Assembly: GCA_016191325.1 (NCBI GenBank)
Contig: JACPOV010000008.1
Location: forward strand, 1,036,351 to 1,100,350
Reading direction: 5' to 3'
Length of the DNA: 64,000 nucleotides
From: Candidatus Dependentiae bacterium
Lineage (GTDB): Bacteria > Babelota > Babeliae > Babelales > JACPOV01
Shown: positions 43,181 to 53,835 of the stretch, in pieces
Layout of the letters: the number at the start of each line of letters is the position of its first letter
How positions within the stretch are numbered: position 1 is the first letter of the stretch
Notes under the pieces: model-generated
Seen by the model: the letters and a program-made list of their open reading frames with translations, nothing else
Told to the model about the DNA's origin: nothing
Databases searched by the model: none
Made by a program: the position numbers and the translations under genes

Positions 43181-44578
43181 ATGAATAATATACTGAGCCA
43201 AGTTGCCGGCACGCAGCAAAAATCCTTTTCTTTTTGGTTAAAAAAAAATTGGTATTATCATGCGTCGGTTGCGCAATTTTATAATTGGGCGATTCCAGCA
43301 GATGCGCGCGTTTTGCAAATTGGTTGTAAGACCGGAACGTTGCTTCATGCAGTAAGGCCTTCATATGGCGTCGGTATCGAGTCTGAATTAGAGTGCCTTG
43401 AGCTTGCTAAACAAGAGCTGCCATTTTATCGTTTTTTTAGCTCGCTCGATCAGCTTGAACACGGAGAATCATTTGATTATATCATTCTTTCTTCTACCGT
43501 TATGGAAATAGATGATATTCAAATACTTTTAAACCAGCTAAAACAACATTGCCATGATCGCACGCGCATTGTTCTAGATATGTATTCTTTTTTATGGGAG
43601 CCGTTCCTGCGTATTGGCCAAAAACTAGGAATGCGTCGCGAAACCCCTTTAAAAAATTGGCTTTCTCTTAATGATCTTGAAAACTTATTGTATTTAAGTG
43701 GTTTTGAAATTATTACAAGCGGCCGTAGATTATTATTTCCTTTTTATATTCCCATTTTTTCATGGATTTTAAATACCATTGTTTCGCATGTTCCGTTGAT
43801 TAATCGATTGTGCTTAATGGAATGGGTTACCTCGCGGCCAATTGCTCATCAGCGCGAAAAAAAGCCGAGCGTTTCCGTTATTGTTCCTTGTCGAAATGAA
43901 AAGGGTAATGTCGAGTTGATAGCCAAAACATTGCCTCAACTAGGCGATCATACAGAGATTATTTTTATCGAGGGTCATTCAAAGGATAGGACGCTTGATG
44001 AAATAAAACGAATTGAGCAGCTTTATCCTGAGAAAAATATTAGATTTGCTGTTCAGCAGGGCCAAGGTAAAGGTGATGCGGTGCGCCTTGGATTTGAAAT
44101 GGCAAAAGCGGACATTTTAATGATCCATGATGGGGATAATACGGTACCCATGCATGAACTTCATCTCTTTGTTGATGCACTCGCATCAGGAAAAGGGGAA
44201 ATGATTAATGGTTCCCGCTTTGTTTATGGAATGGAATCAGGAGCAACGCGGTTTTTAAACATTATTGCAAATCACGCATTTAGTTTAGGATTTTCGTGGT
44301 TGTTGGGGCAAAAAGTAAAAGATACGCTTTGCGGCACCAAAGTTTTATTTAAAAGAGATTACGAGCTTATTGCTCAAAATCGTTCCTATTTTGGTGATTT
44401 TGATCCATTTGGTGATTTCGATTTATTATTCGGCGCTGCAAAATTGCATTTAAAAATTGTCGATATACCGGTGCATTATAAAGCACGCACGTATGGGCAA
44501 ACGCAAATCCGCAGATTCTATCACGGTATATTGCTTGCACAAATGTGGCTCTTTGCATTGCGCAAGTTTAAGTTTTAA
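43181..44578 (+). CDS. Fusion of SAM methyltransferase and GT2 glycosyltransferase
   Basis: Two domains in one 465-residue chain. Residues 30-190 are a class I methyltransferase-like unit (RVLQIGCKTGTLLHAV, then GVGIESELECLELAK, with the acidic residue after strand two). Residues 225-465 are a GT2 glycosyltransferase: VSVIVPCRNEKGNVELIAK, the DXD-type MIHDGDNTVP, INGSRFVYG and a late acceptor-side region (DFDLLFGAAKLHLKI). It resembles enzymes with prenyl-phosphate or lipid acceptors but lacks terminal membrane segments. It opens the glycan locus. The fusion suggests that one sugar is transferred and methylated, or that the methyltransferase part caps a chain; which is not known. Confidence 0.88.
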   Translation: MNNILSQVAGTQQKSFSFWLKKNWYYHASVAQFYNWAIPADARVLQIGCKTGTLLHAVRPSYGVGIESELECLELAKQELPFYRFFSSLDQLEHGESFDYIILSSTVMEIDDIQILLNQLKQHCHDRTRIVLDMYSFLWEPFLRIGQKLGMRRETPLKNWLSLNDLENLLYLSGFEIITSGRRLLFPFYIPIFSWILNTIVSHVPLINRLCLMEWVTSRPIAHQREKKPSVSVIVPCRNEKGNVELIAKTLPQLGDHTEIIFIEGHSKDRTLDEIKRIEQLYPEKNIRFAVQQGQGKGDAVRLGFEMAKADILMIHDGDNTVPMHELHLFVDALASGKGEMINGSRFVYGMESGATRFLNIIANHAFSLGFSWLLGQKVKDTLCGTKVLFKRDYELIAQNRSYFGDFDPFGDFDLLFGAAKLHLKIVDIPVHYKARTYGQTQIRRFYHGILLAQMWLFALRKFKF

Positions 44579-44595
44579 AAATTTAGTGGTATAAA
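44567..44595 (+). promoter_or_regulatory. Predicted promoter of the asnB operon
   Basis: TTTAAG (44567-44572), a 17-nt spacer and TATAAA (44590-44595) with TGG in front, an extended -10. It overlaps the 3' end of the methyltransferase-GT2 gene and leaves about 70 nt before the asnB start. The same TGG-TATA layout occurs before uvrC. Confidence 0.5.
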
Positions 44596-44673
44596 GATCA
44601 TATCGATTAGAAATAGTTATTGGGCTCCTAAAAAATCGTATGAATTTTTGGGATAAAATATTGGAGAGCGAGT

Positions 44674-46626
44674 ATGTGCGGAATAGCGGGGTATAGATTT
44701 CTTTCTGCTGCGCCCTATGCGCTTGATGAAACGGTCCTTAACCGTGTTCAAGAATCGATGAGCCATCGCGGGCCGGATGGATTTCGCATTTGGCATGCTT
44801 CAGATAAAAAAACAACACTCATACATCGCCGTTTAAGCATTGTTGACCTTTCTCAAGCCGGATTTCAGCCACTTTTTGATGAAGAAAAATCTATTGCGGT
44901 TATTTGCAACGGCGAACTTTATAATCATCCTGCGCTGCGAAAAGAATTAGAAGCGGATGGATATCGATTTAGCTCTAATTCTGATACAGAAACAATTCTT
45001 TATGCATATAAAAAATGGGGAATTGCATGCTTAGATCGCCTCGAAGGCGATTTTGCTATCGTTATTGTTGATATGCGTACAAATGAACTTTATTTGGTCC
45101 GCGATAGAATTGGCGTTAAGCCTCTTTATTTTTCTTTACAAAATGGTGTTTTGAGTTTTTCTTCAGAAATTAAGGCACTTTGGCCTTTACCATGGATTGA
45201 AAAAAATATTAGCGTGCGGGGCGTTTCTCATTATTTAACCTATATGGTAACTCCCGCACCACTTACGCTTTATGAAGGTATTTATAAGTTACCCGCCGGT
45301 TTTTATCTTAAAGCAGACGCAAATAATAACATTTCATTTAAAGAATGGTATAACCCGCTCGATGCGGTTGCGGGGCAATCTCTTATCACGAATGAAGCGC
45401 AAGCGATAGATGATATTGAATCGATTTTTAGCCGCGCAGTAAATAAACGCTTAATGTCGGACGTGCCATTGGGTTCTTTTTTATCGGGTGGAATCGATTC
45501 AAGCTTGATCGTAGCGCATATGAGTCGTACTTCCGATATGGTCAAAACGTTTAACGTTTCGTTTTCTGATGGTCCGGAATACAGCGAAGTTGAATGGGCG
45601 CGAAAAGTAGCAACGCAATTTAAAACAGATCACCATGAAATTACGATCAGCGAAAAAGAGGCGTTCGAGTTTTTCCAATCAATGGTTTACCATCAAGATG
45701 AACCGCTGGCGGATTGTGTATGCATTCCTCTTTATTTTGTAGCAAAACTTTTGCGCGATTCTGGTGTTACCGTGGTTCTTGTGGGCGAAGGATCGGATGA
45801 ACTTTTCTGCGGCTATACCACGTATGCGCAATATGTTGATACCTATAATAAATACTGGAGTCCCGCGACAAAATTTGTTCCGAGAGTTATTAAAACAGGC
45901 GTTTATGGATTGGCAAAGCGCGCTATTGCGCACAAACCCCATCGTCTTTCGCTTGTTCAACAATGGGCTGAGGGAAGAAATTTATTTTGGAGCGGCGCGA
46001 TCGCATTTCCTGAATTATTGAAAAAGGAAGTGTTTGATGCAGCAGCGCATGCTTCATATGATTCTATTCTGCAAGCAATTTATCCGGGATTCGATCAAGA
46101 AGCTGATAGTTACGCGATCGTTGATTATCACTTAAAGCAAGTTGATGAGCGTGCACCGCATTTAGATTTTTTAAATCGAATGATCTATTTGGAGATGAAG
46201 CAACGTCTTCCAGAGCTTTTGCTGATGCGTCTTGATAAAATGGCGATGGCAACGTCGGTGGAAGGAAGGGTTCCATTCCTGGATCATGAACTCGTTGAAT
46301 ATGCTTTTAGAATTCCTCAAGCTCTCAAATATAAAAATGGGATAACAAAATATATTCTCAAAAAAGTTGCTGAGCGATCGTTATCGCACGATGTTGTGTA
46401 TCGAAAAAAAGTTGGCTTTGCAGCGCCAACGATGCGTTGGTTTAAAGAAGGCATCTATTTTAAGCCCTATTTCCAAGAAATGCTCGTGAAAAAACGCGCG
46501 GAATGGGGAGCGTATATTAATTTCGATGCAATGGAGCGAATGTATAAGCAAAATGCAGCAGGTCAGCGGGAATGCGCGGTTCAATTATGGACGTTGCAGA
46601 ATTTGATTGCGGGATCAACGTTATGA
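44674..46626 (+). CDS. asnB: Asparagine synthase, glutamine-hydrolysing
   Basis: Class II glutamine amidotransferase with synthetase domain. Cys2 in MCGIAGYRF is the glutaminase nucleophile, with SHRGPDG and RLSIVDL downstream. The PP-loop of the synthetase half is PLGSFLSGGIDSSLIVAHMS, and VPFLDHELVEY follows near the C-terminus. 650 residues. Such genes in glycan loci often amidate sugar acids instead of aspartate; context alone leaves both options. GGAG lies 8 nt before ATG 44674. The next gene overlaps by 4 nt (ATGA), so translation is coupled with the GT4 gene. Confidence 0.94.
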   Translation: MCGIAGYRFLSAAPYALDETVLNRVQESMSHRGPDGFRIWHASDKKTTLIHRRLSIVDLSQAGFQPLFDEEKSIAVICNGELYNHPALRKELEADGYRFSSNSDTETILYAYKKWGIACLDRLEGDFAIVIVDMRTNELYLVRDRIGVKPLYFSLQNGVLSFSSEIKALWPLPWIEKNISVRGVSHYLTYMVTPAPLTLYEGIYKLPAGFYLKADANNNISFKEWYNPLDAVAGQSLITNEAQAIDDIESIFSRAVNKRLMSDVPLGSFLSGGIDSSLIVAHMSRTSDMVKTFNVSFSDGPEYSEVEWARKVATQFKTDHHEITISEKEAFEFFQSMVYHQDEPLADCVCIPLYFVAKLLRDSGVTVVLVGEGSDELFCGYTTYAQYVDTYNKYWSPATKFVPRVIKTGVYGLAKRAIAHKPHRLSLVQQWAEGRNLFWSGAIAFPELLKKEVFDAAAHASYDSILQAIYPGFDQEADSYAIVDYHLKQVDERAPHLDFLNRMIYLEMKQRLPELLLMRLDKMAMATSVEGRVPFLDHELVEYAFRIPQALKYKNGITKYILKKVAERSLSHDVVYRKKVGFAAPTMRWFKEGIYFKPYFQEMLVKKRAEWGAYINFDAMERMYKQNAAGQRECAVQLWTLQNLIAGSTL

Positions 46627-47882
46627 AAAATGAGCAGGGAACTATTCTTTATTTACGAACAGATATTTCTGATCGTGAAATTGTTGCAGGAGGTTCCGTT
46701 TCGCATACCATTGGTGTGATTAACGGTTTTATAAATCTTGGTTATCGCATGATCGTTGCCTCATCAATGATGCAATCGCACATGCAAGAACTATCAATTG
46801 CTCGATTGCGCAAACTGTCAAATCCAAAATTGATCTCTTTTTTGCGGTGGAAACTCAACTGCTTATTTTCAAATATTTTTTTTACTATTCAGGTTCTTCG
46901 TTTTACGCGTGCCGAAAGAATTTCATATATTTATCAGCGCTACGGGATTCTCAATTGCGTCGGTATATTAGTAAGTAAAATTAAAAGAATACCTCTTGTT
47001 TTAGAATATAACGGCTCAGAAGTATGGGTTGAAAGGGAATGGGCATTTAAGAAAAAATTTCAAATGCTCTGGTTGATCGAAAAAATAGAACTTTTTAACT
47101 TGCGCTCTGCTGATCGCATTATTGTCGTTTCCGAGCCACTCAAAGAAGAATTAATAAATCGCGGTATTTCGAGTAACAAAATTTTGGTAAATCCAAACGG
47201 CGTTGACCCAGAGCTATTTAATTCAAATATATTGGCATCGCAGGCGAAAGAGATTCGCGTTCTCCATAATATTCCAGGTAATGCATTTGTTGTTGGATTT
47301 GTGGGCACTTTTTCTTTGTGGCATGGTATTGAGACGCTTGCTGAAATTATTTTAAAGTTAAACAACAAAAGAGATGATATCTATTTTATCTTAGTTGGTG
47401 ATGGGCCATTAAAAAACTTTTTTGATAATGAAATTGCATATCTTGATAAGGCTAAAATTATCATGCCTGGCCTGTTGGCGCATGCTAGTGCGCGCAAATA
47501 CCTCGCGGCATGTGATGCATTTATTTCCCCTAATGTGCCTAACAAAGATGGCAGTAGGTTTTTTGGATCACCAACAAAATTATTTGAATATATGAGTTTA
47601 GAAAAACCTGTTATTGCTTCAGATCTTGAACAGTTGGCACAAGTGATTAAACCAGCAGTTCGCGCGGATAGCTATAATGATAAGAATCAATGGAGAAGTG
47701 CCTGCGGATTTTTAGCAGAAAGTGGCAAATCAGATCAATTTATTTCTGCAATCACGGCGATTTGTGATGCTTCTAGCAATGAACGATTTGGTATCGGGAA
47801 TAATGCACGAAATGAAATTCTGCACTATTATTCATGGAATAAACACGTTGCACGTATTGATGAATTTGCAAAAGGAAGATAA
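46623..47882 (+). CDS. GT4 glycosyltransferase
   Basis: GT-B fold retaining transferase of 419 residues. The donor-binding C-terminal half contains [27 protein letters not shown], and the E-x7-E region [20 protein letters not shown]. The N-terminal half has the glycine-rich loop [18 protein letters not shown] start at ATG 46623, which overlaps the asnB stop; a frame from 46572 would overlap asnB by 55 nt. A close paralogue is at 62772-64000 (identical blocks SRFFGSPTK and GTFS-WHGIE). It probably adds a sugar to a lipid-linked chain on the cytoplasmic face. No membrane anchor. Confidence 0.92.
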   Translation: MKNEQGTILYLRTDISDREIVAGGSVSHTIGVINGFINLGYRMIVASSMMQSHMQELSIARLRKLSNPKLISFLRWKLNCLFSNIFFTIQVLRFTRAERISYIYQRYGILNCVGILVSKIKRIPLVLEYNGSEVWVEREWAFKKKFQMLWLIEKIELFNLRSADRIIVVSEPLKEELINRGISSNKILVNPNGVDPELFNSNILASQAKEIRVLHNIPGNAFVVGFVGTFSLWHGIETLAEIILKLNNKRDDIYFILVGDGPLKNFFDNEIAYLDKAKIIMPGLLAHASARKYLAACDAFISPNVPNKDGSRFFGSPTKLFEYMSLEKPVIASDLEQLAQVIKPAVRADSYNDKNQWRSACGFLAESGKSDQFISAITAICDASSNERFGIGNNARNEILHYYSWNKHVARIDEFAKGR

Positions 47883-49456
47883 TGAGCCAAAAAAAGGCGA
47901 TTATAATTGGAGCAGGGCCTGCAGGACTAACTGCTGCATACGAGCTCATTAAACGCACTAATATTAAGCCGATTATTTTAGAAAAAAGTGAATACTTGGG
48001 CGGTATTTCTCGCACCGTTAATTATCGCGGTAATCGTATTGATATAGGTGGTCATCGTTTTTTTTCAAAGTCGGACCGTGTGATGAATTGGTGGGCAGAG
48101 ATTCTGCCGCTTCAAGCGCTTCAGGCAGGGCAAACAAATATTTCATATCAAAATAAATCGCGCACAATTTCTGGTAGTTTGAGTGGCCCAAATCCAGCAA
48201 TTGAAGATCGTGTAATGCTTTTGCGTTCCCGCGTTTCGCGTATTTATTTTAAAAGAAAATTTTTTTCTTATCCGTTGCAATTTAATCCGGAAACGGTTCG
48301 CAATCTAGGGCTTACCTCTACAGTAAAAATTGGCGCAAGTTACATGAAAAGCTGTGCTTTTCCAATAAAAAAAGAAAAAAACTTAGAAGATTTTTTTATC
48401 AATCGGTTCGGCACGGAACTTTATCGAACCTTTTTTAAATCATATACAGAAAAAGTATGGGGTCTTTCATGCAGAGAAATTAGCCCAGAATGGGGCGCGC
48501 AACGCATTAAAGGTCTTTCGGTTGCAAAAACAATTCAGCATTTTGCAAAGCAGTTAGTAAAGCCTACGGCAAAGGATATTGCACAAAAAAATATTGAAAC
48601 AAGCTTAATTGAACAGTTTCTGTATCCCAAATATGGGCCGGGCCAAATGTGGCAAGAGGTTGCCGATCGCGTTCGTGCTGGCGGTGGTGAAATAAGAATG
48701 GGTTGGCAAGTAAATAAATTATATAAAGAAGATGCATTGATATCAAAAGTGAGCGCATTTGATTCCCACACCGGCAAAGAAGAGCTTTTTGATGCGTCTC
48801 ATGTATTTTCCACCATGCCGGTTAAAGAACTCGTTCAATCGTTTCAATGGCAAGCGCCCGAAGAGATTAAAATGCTCGGCGACGGCTTAATGTACCGAGA
48901 TTTTATTACAGTCGGCCTCCTTTTAAAGAAATTAAAAATTAAAGATGCTAATGGTGGGCTCATTAAAGATAATTGGATTTATATTCAGGAGCCCGATGTG
49001 TTTGTCGGGCGGTTACAAATTTTCAATAACTGGAGCCCGTACATGGTTGCTGATCCTAGCAATGCGTGGGTTGGCCTTGAATATTTTTGCAATGAAGGGG
49101 ATGAACTGTGGAGCAAATCTGAATCAGATTTGATTGCCCTCGCCATCGAAGAAATGTACAAAATGGGCTTTATTGATCGAGCAGATGTTTTAGATGCGAC
49201 GGTTTTGCGCGTTGAAAAAACGTATCCAGCTTATTTTGGTACTTATAATCGCTTTGATCAGATACGAAACTACGTAGATCAATTTCAAAATCTTTTTCTT
49301 ATTGGCCGCAATGGCATGCATAAATATAATAATCAAGATCATTCAATGCTGACAGCGATGCAAGCGGTAGAAAATATTATCGCTGCAAATCCTGACAAAA
49401 ATAATATTTGGGCGGTAAATACCGAGCAAGAATATCATGAATCTAAACGCGCTTAA
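47882..49456 (+). CDS. FAD-dependent amine-oxidase-like/UDP-sugar-mutase-like oxidoreductase
   Basis: The N-terminus has the FAD-binding fold: [18 protein letters not shown], the acidic end [14 protein letters not shown], and [12 protein letters not shown]. The whole 524-residue chain resembles the protoporphyrinogen-oxidase-like and UDP-galactopyranose-mutase-like proteins found in polysaccharide clusters. The C-terminal FAD contact is [20 protein letters not shown]. The substrate may be a sugar nucleotide or a polyprenol. The ATG overlaps the last base of the GT4 gene (TAATG), and the next gene overlaps its end by 20 nt, so all three are translated as a unit. Confidence 0.85.
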   Translation: MSQKKAIIIGAGPAGLTAAYELIKRTNIKPIILEKSEYLGGISRTVNYRGNRIDIGGHRFFSKSDRVMNWWAEILPLQALQAGQTNISYQNKSRTISGSLSGPNPAIEDRVMLLRSRVSRIYFKRKFFSYPLQFNPETVRNLGLTSTVKIGASYMKSCAFPIKKEKNLEDFFINRFGTELYRTFFKSYTEKVWGLSCREISPEWGAQRIKGLSVAKTIQHFAKQLVKPTAKDIAQKNIETSLIEQFLYPKYGPGQMWQEVADRVRAGGGEIRMGWQVNKLYKEDALISKVSAFDSHTGKEELFDASHVFSTMPVKELVQSFQWQAPEEIKMLGDGLMYRDFITVGLLLKKLKIKDANGGLIKDNWIYIQEPDVFVGRLQIFNNWSPYMVADPSNAWVGLEYFCNEGDELWSKSESDLIALAIEEMYKMGFIDRADVLDATVLRVEKTYPAYFGTYNRFDQIRNYVDQFQNLFLIGRNGMHKYNNQDHSMLTAMQAVENIIAANPDKNNIWAVNTEQEYHESKRA

Positions 49457-50894
49457 AAACTATTTTCCTGAAATTTCATCGCGCAGATTCACACAAATTG
49501 GAACTTCACTAATAATTTTGATGGTGATCTTAATGGGCATTGTGCAAATCTATGCACCATTTGATCAAGATGAGATTGAAGCAGTGCATACTGCATGGAA
49601 AGTGATCCATGATGGCGAAATTTATCGCGATTTTTTTCAGCATCATCATCCGTTTTTATACTATCTGTTGGTGCCAATTATTAAGTTTTTTGGTGAGGTA
49701 TATCACACCTTGCTCATTATTCGCATGATCGTTTTTTTCCAATATTTTTTGATCGGATTGATCACCTATCTTCTTGCAAAAAAACTTTTCAATGCTGAAA
49801 CAGCGATTTTAAGCGTTTATTTATTGCTCACTTCAGTGATTTTTACAAAACTTTTGCAAATTCGGCCAGATGGCCCACAGGTTCTTTGCGGAATGATTTC
49901 GCTTCTTTTTTTATTTTCTTTTTTTGAACAACAAAATAAACAAAAGCGATGTGTGCAGCTTATCGTGAGTGCATTGTTTTTATCGCTCTCTTTTTTATTT
50001 TTGCAAAAGGCGATTTTCTTAATGGCTGCTATTGGATCTATTCTCTTGTTCCAGTTATATCAGCGCAAGGTTTCTTTCATTGAATGTGCAGTATTTGCAA
50101 TTGTTTTTTCACTACCGGTACTTATTTATTTTTTATACATATGGTCCATTGGTGCATGGGATTTCTATTTAAAATTCAATTGGCTGCTGAATGCGATGCA
50201 CACCGGCAGGTTTTTGCCATTTTATACATTGCAGCTTTTGGCAATGAGTCAATTGTTGTGCGCTTTTTATGCAATAGGTATTTTTTATTATCTTGAGAGC
50301 TATTATCAAAAAATAATTGGTTGGTGCTCTCTATGGCTTTTGTTTGCAGCAATAGTTATTGCAAGATTTTCGTATGCGCAATATTATGCGCCAGCAATTC
50401 CGCTTATGGCGATGATTGCTGGATACGCGCTTTACAAAATGTGCATGGGAAATACGTATAAAATGCTCATGATTATTTTTGCTCTTTCCTGGGGATCACT
50501 TATTGGAAACGCCTATCAAGTTGTAAAAATGGTGGTGAAAGGAATTAATCGCGAGCCGCATGAGAAAATTAATTTTGTGTTGAATAATGCTCCAGAAGGC
50601 TCATCTGTTTACGATGGAAAAAGTTTTTTTAATTTGTTCAGGCACGATGTCGATTTCTTTTGGTTTGAAGCACGTATGAATCACGACAAATCAGATTTAA
50701 TACCGATTTATGAGCGATTGACCGGAAACAACTATGATGTGCATGCGGCGGTTGAAAAATATGCGCCGTCTATTATTTCAAATTATTATGTGAATCTAAA
50801 TAACAAAATAATCGTGAATAGCTATGATCAATCAGAAAAGTTTGATGATTTATTGATAAGAAAAAAGGAGATTTTCCATGGAGCTGCCGAATAA
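49437..50894 (+). CDS. GT39/ArnT-type membrane glycosyltransferase (GT-C)
   Basis: GT-C enzymes use polyprenyl-phosphate sugars on the outer face of the inner membrane. The 485-residue protein has about ten membrane segments; after the first comes the diagnostic acidic loop [19 protein letters not shown], with Asp-Glu as in PMT/ArnT proteins, then [18 protein letters not shown]. The C-terminal 110 residues are soluble. The sugar-phosphate donor could be made by one of the GT2 enzymes at 55636 or 58084. It overlaps the upstream oxidoreductase by 20 nt and the downstream methyltransferase by 17 nt. Confidence 0.85.
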   Translation: MNLNALKNYFPEISSRRFTQIGTSLIILMVILMGIVQIYAPFDQDEIEAVHTAWKVIHDGEIYRDFFQHHHPFLYYLLVPIIKFFGEVYHTLLIIRMIVFFQYFLIGLITYLLAKKLFNAETAILSVYLLLTSVIFTKLLQIRPDGPQVLCGMISLLFLFSFFEQQNKQKRCVQLIVSALFLSLSFLFLQKAIFLMAAIGSILLFQLYQRKVSFIECAVFAIVFSLPVLIYFLYIWSIGAWDFYLKFNWLLNAMHTGRFLPFYTLQLLAMSQLLCAFYAIGIFYYLESYYQKIIGWCSLWLLFAAIVIARFSYAQYYAPAIPLMAMIAGYALYKMCMGNTYKMLMIIFALSWGSLIGNAYQVVKMVVKGINREPHEKINFVLNNAPEGSSVYDGKSFFNLFRHDVDFFWFEARMNHDKSDLIPIYERLTGNNYDVHAAVEKYAPSIISNYYVNLNNKIIVNSYDQSEKFDDLLIRKKEIFHGAAE

Positions 50895-51726
50895 CACAAT
50901 TAAGGAGTCTTCCAAACAGGTTTGGGGTGCAAGCCCAGCCGGATGGACTTTTGGACAATCGTATAAACCAGGGACAAAAGAATTTTTTGATTCAGTAATT
51001 GCAAAGCGATTTTCCTATGAAGTTCCATGGCTCGATGAGATTGTCCAGTTTAAGCGTTTTAGGGGAAAATCAATATTGGAAATTGGAAGTGGTTGCGGCT
51101 ACGATGCATATCAGTTTTGCAAGGCAGGTGCGAGTTATACGGGTATTGATATCACACCGCAAAATCCAATTTTGGCAAAAAAACATCTCCTATATTATGG
51201 ATATGATGCAACGTTTTCAGAAATGGATGTTGAGAATATTTCGTTTATTGAGCAATTTGATTATATCTATACATTTGGCGTTTTGCATCATACGCCTGAT
51301 ATGCAAAAAGCACTTTCAAACTGCTATAAAGCTTTAAAGTATGATGGTGAAATACAAGTAATTGTTTATAACAAATGGTCTATTTTTTATATTATGACTA
51401 CTGTTTTTTGGGAATGGATTTGTAGAAGAGGCTTTTTGAAGCGATCTTTGGCTACGCAGCGATCATTTATAGAACATTCTGAAAGTGGGGCGCGCCCGCT
51501 TGTGAATGTGTATAGTAAGAGAGAGCTTAAAACATTGCTCAAGGGCGCTGGCTTTTCAATTGTTAAAACAGAGATACGAAAGCTTGTGGCTGACGATCTG
51601 CCAATGATTAGATTGGTTTGGCGCACATATAAATATATACCTCAATCAATTCTGGATTTTATTGGGCGATATTTTGGTTGGTATGTATCGGTGCGGGCGA
51701 TTAAGAACATAAAAGAGCGAAGGTAG
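50878..51726 (+). CDS. Class I SAM-dependent methyltransferase
   Basis: 282 residues. The SAM pocket is shown by KSILEIGSGCGYDAYQFCKA, followed by TGIDITPQN with the ribose-binding acid and YIYTFGVLHHTPD after strand four. It is of the UbiE/COQ5-like group and probably methylates a sugar or lipid in the locus. GGAG lies 8 nt before ATG 50878, inside the preceding gene. It resembles the methyltransferase at 52963 (shared G-x-G-x-D-x-x-Q and AGA layout), so the two may be distant duplicates. Confidence 0.9.
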   Translation: MELPNNTIKESSKQVWGASPAGWTFGQSYKPGTKEFFDSVIAKRFSYEVPWLDEIVQFKRFRGKSILEIGSGCGYDAYQFCKAGASYTGIDITPQNPILAKKHLLYYGYDATFSEMDVENISFIEQFDYIYTFGVLHHTPDMQKALSNCYKALKYDGEIQVIVYNKWSIFYIMTTVFWEWICRRGFLKRSLATQRSFIEHSESGARPLVNVYSKRELKTLLKGAGFSIVKTEIRKLVADDLPMIRLVWRTYKYIPQSILDFIGRYFGWYVSVRAIKNIKERR

Positions 51727-51739
51727 AGCACTAGGAATT

Positions 51740-51958
51740 ATGAAGAAAATAATGAAAGTGCATTTTGTAATTTTTTTGTATTTATTCATACCACTAGTTT
51801 CATTTGGCACCGAGAACTTCGGATTAGAATCAGAGTCGGTTGTCTATATTTATTCGCCTCATAGCAACAAGCATTGTCACTTTATTAAAATGAAGATATT
51901 CAGCCGAAGCTCGTGTAGCACTATTTTTTATAGTAGGGCACAACATTTGGAAAAATAA
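51740..51958 (+). CDS. Short exported frame, possible gene remnant
   Basis: 72 residues starting with a good signal peptide (MKKIMKVHFVIFLYLFIPLVSFG) and AGGAA upstream of ATG 51740. The mature part (TENFGLESESVVYIYSPHSN) has no recognisable domain and ends quickly. The signal style matches that of the exported transferases in this locus, so it may be the 5' stump of such a gene truncated by a frameshift or deletion. A real short secreted peptide is the alternative. Confidence 0.4.
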   Translation: MKKIMKVHFVIFLYLFIPLVSFGTENFGLESESVVYIYSPHSNKHCHFIKMKIFSRSSCSTIFYSRAQHLEK

Positions 51959-52006
51959 AATATAAAAGCATTGCAAATCAGCAATTTGTGCAAGACAAAG
52001 ATTGTG

Positions 52007-52732
52007 TCATGGACGAATAAATAATGCGTCTCCATACCATTTTGGAGCGGTATTAAGCCCTTTGAGCTCAAAACCTTCGGACTCAAGAAAGTTTTTAACG
52101 TCTTCATATAAATACTGACCTTCATATCCTGCAACAAATTCGACTTCCGTTAAAATAGCTTTTACTGTCTTGAGAATATTTGGGGATCCTTTTAGCATAT
52201 TTAATTCGTAGCCTTGCATATCGAGCCATAGTAGATCCACGTGAGAAATTCCATTTTCTTGCGCCCATGTATCTAAAGTTGCTGTCCGAACTGTGATTTT
52301 CCTTGGAAACACGAGAGGCGTGGTATTGAGCAGATACTGATTTGGGGGCAACAAAGAGCTGGAGGCGGAGGCAGTGCCTTGTTGATATGTCAATTCTGAG
52401 ACATGAAATATTGCTTCACCATTTTTATCAGACAAAGCGAGTTCATAAGTAAATATGTTTTTGAAATTTTGGGTAGCAATTTTGACTTTTTTATAAAGCT
52501 CAGGAACCGGCTCGAATGAATGTACTTTTGCGTTTGGTACTCTTGTCGCTAAAAAGACAGAATCATTTCCATCAAAAGATCCTGCTTCAACAATTATTGG
52601 CTCAGTGGGCATAAATTGGAGCACATAAGGCAAAGTTTCTTTTGGATCACTAAAATTAAATACAGTTCCTTTTGCGGGAAGCCAAGGTATTAAAGCAGCA
52701 CAAAGTTTGAAAAAAAGATATTTGTTCTTCAT
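52007..52732 (-). CDS. Exported FkbM-family methyltransferase
   Basis: FkbM enzymes O-methylate sugars and polyketides. The fold is shown by IIVEAGSFDGNDSVFLA, HSFEPVPELYKKV and VDLLWLDMQGYELNMLKGS. I start at ATG 52732 (241 residues), with AAGGA upstream; the chain begins with a hydrophobic N-terminal stretch (MKNKYLFFKLCAALIPWLPA) that may be a signal peptide or anchor. An ATG at 52810 would place 26 basic residues before it. It is the only minus-strand gene between 43181 and 62771 and has a paralogue at 53836-54642 on the other strand. Export of a SAM-dependent enzyme is unusual; see findings. Confidence 0.85.
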   Translation of the reverse strand: MKNKYLFFKLCAALIPWLPAKGTVFNFSDPKETLPYVLQFMPTEPIIVEAGSFDGNDSVFLATRVPNAKVHSFEPVPELYKKVKIATQNFKNIFTYELALSDKNGEAIFHVSELTYQQGTASASSSLLPPNQYLLNTTPLVFPRKITVRTATLDTWAQENGISHVDLLWLDMQGYELNMLKGSPNILKTVKAILTEVEFVAGYEGQYLYEDVKNFLESEGFELKGLNTAPKWYGDALFIRP

Positions 52733-52962
52733 TTTTTTCCTTTTTTTGAATATAAATCGAGCGTAATAAATTGCACGATAGTTGGGAATGGTTAAGATAA
52801 TATGCTTCATTCAAATACAATGAATACTTTTTTGATAAATATATAGTTTTTTCATATAGTCTATCTAATCTCAAAAAGAGTCATTATCAGGGGATGAAAA
52901 ATGGATATATTTAGCACATCTAAGAATAAAAAATGAACTAGTTTTTTTAAATTGGAGATAGG

Positions 52963-53769
52963 ATGAATCAACAGCAATTAAAACAATCTATTCATAATTA
53001 TTGGAATCAACGAAGTTGTGGCACCGAAGTCACGTGCCAGAAAAAATATTCAGCTGAATATTTTAATGAAATAGAAGCATACCGCTATCGGATTGAGCCA
53101 GAAATTTTTTCATTTGCACAGTTTACTCGGTTCCGCAATAAACGTTTACTTGAAGTGGGTGTAGGTGCGGGTACCGATTTTGTGCAGTGGGTGCGCGCGG
53201 GAGCTCATGCATACGGAATTGATTTGACTGCTGAAGCAATCGAAAATGTGCGGCATCGTTTAATGTTGGAAGATCTGAGGCCATACGATTTACAAGTTGC
53301 AGATGCAGAAAATATTCCGTATCCGGATAACTCGTTTGATGTCGTTTATTCATGGGGAGTTATACATCACTCGTCAAATACCATGCGATGCATAGAAGAA
53401 ATTGTTCGTGTTTGTAAGCCTGGCGGAACTATTAAATTAATGATATACCATCGCTATTCGCTTTTTGCTTTTTATCGTTATGTGCTAGCGGGTCTTTGTA
53501 GGGGCAGGCCATTTCGTTCATTGAGCAATATTCTTTTTCATGATCAAGAAAGTTTGGGAACAAAGGCTTACACTTTTAAAGAAGTAAAAAAGATGCTTAA
53601 ATCTTTGCCGATAACTATTAACGAAATAAAGGCAGAGGTCGGTTATCATGACCTGTTGGTATACAAATCATGGCCTTTTAGGGTATCTGCCTATTTATTA
53701 GCTTGCATTTTCGGGTGGCAACGGGCCGGTTTTTTTATGACGATAAATTTGAAGAAAAAGACTGAATGA
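52963..53769 (+). CDS. Class I SAM-dependent methyltransferase
   Basis: 268 residues with the pocket KRLLEVGVGAGTDFVQWV, then YGIDLTAEAIENV, DAENIPYPDNSFDVVYSWGV (motif post I and II) and CKPGGTIKLMIYHRY. UbiE/type 11 group. GGAGATAGG precedes ATG 52963. The upstream 230 nt gap is shared with the divergent FkbM gene and probably holds both promoters. The last 60 residues include a hydrophobic stretch (VSAYLLACIFGWQRAG), perhaps a membrane contact. Substrate not predictable. Confidence 0.9.
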   Translation: MNQQQLKQSIHNYWNQRSCGTEVTCQKKYSAEYFNEIEAYRYRIEPEIFSFAQFTRFRNKRLLEVGVGAGTDFVQWVRAGAHAYGIDLTAEAIENVRHRLMLEDLRPYDLQVADAENIPYPDNSFDVVYSWGVIHHSSNTMRCIEEIVRVCKPGGTIKLMIYHRYSLFAFYRYVLAGLCRGRPFRSLSNILFHDQESLGTKAYTFKEVKKMLKSLPITINEIKAEVGYHDLLVYKSWPFRVSAYLLACIFGWQRAGFFMTINLKKKTE

Positions 53770-53835
53770 GTTTGTCCAGCTTAGGATGAGTATGGAAAAA
53801 AGGATTCTACTTAATTTATATTAGAAGTGAGGCTA

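Noticed and set aside
46572-46622. Upstream start for the GT4 gene
   Set aside because: It lies wholly inside asnB; ATG 46623 overlaps the asnB stop as ATGA, the usual coupling pattern.
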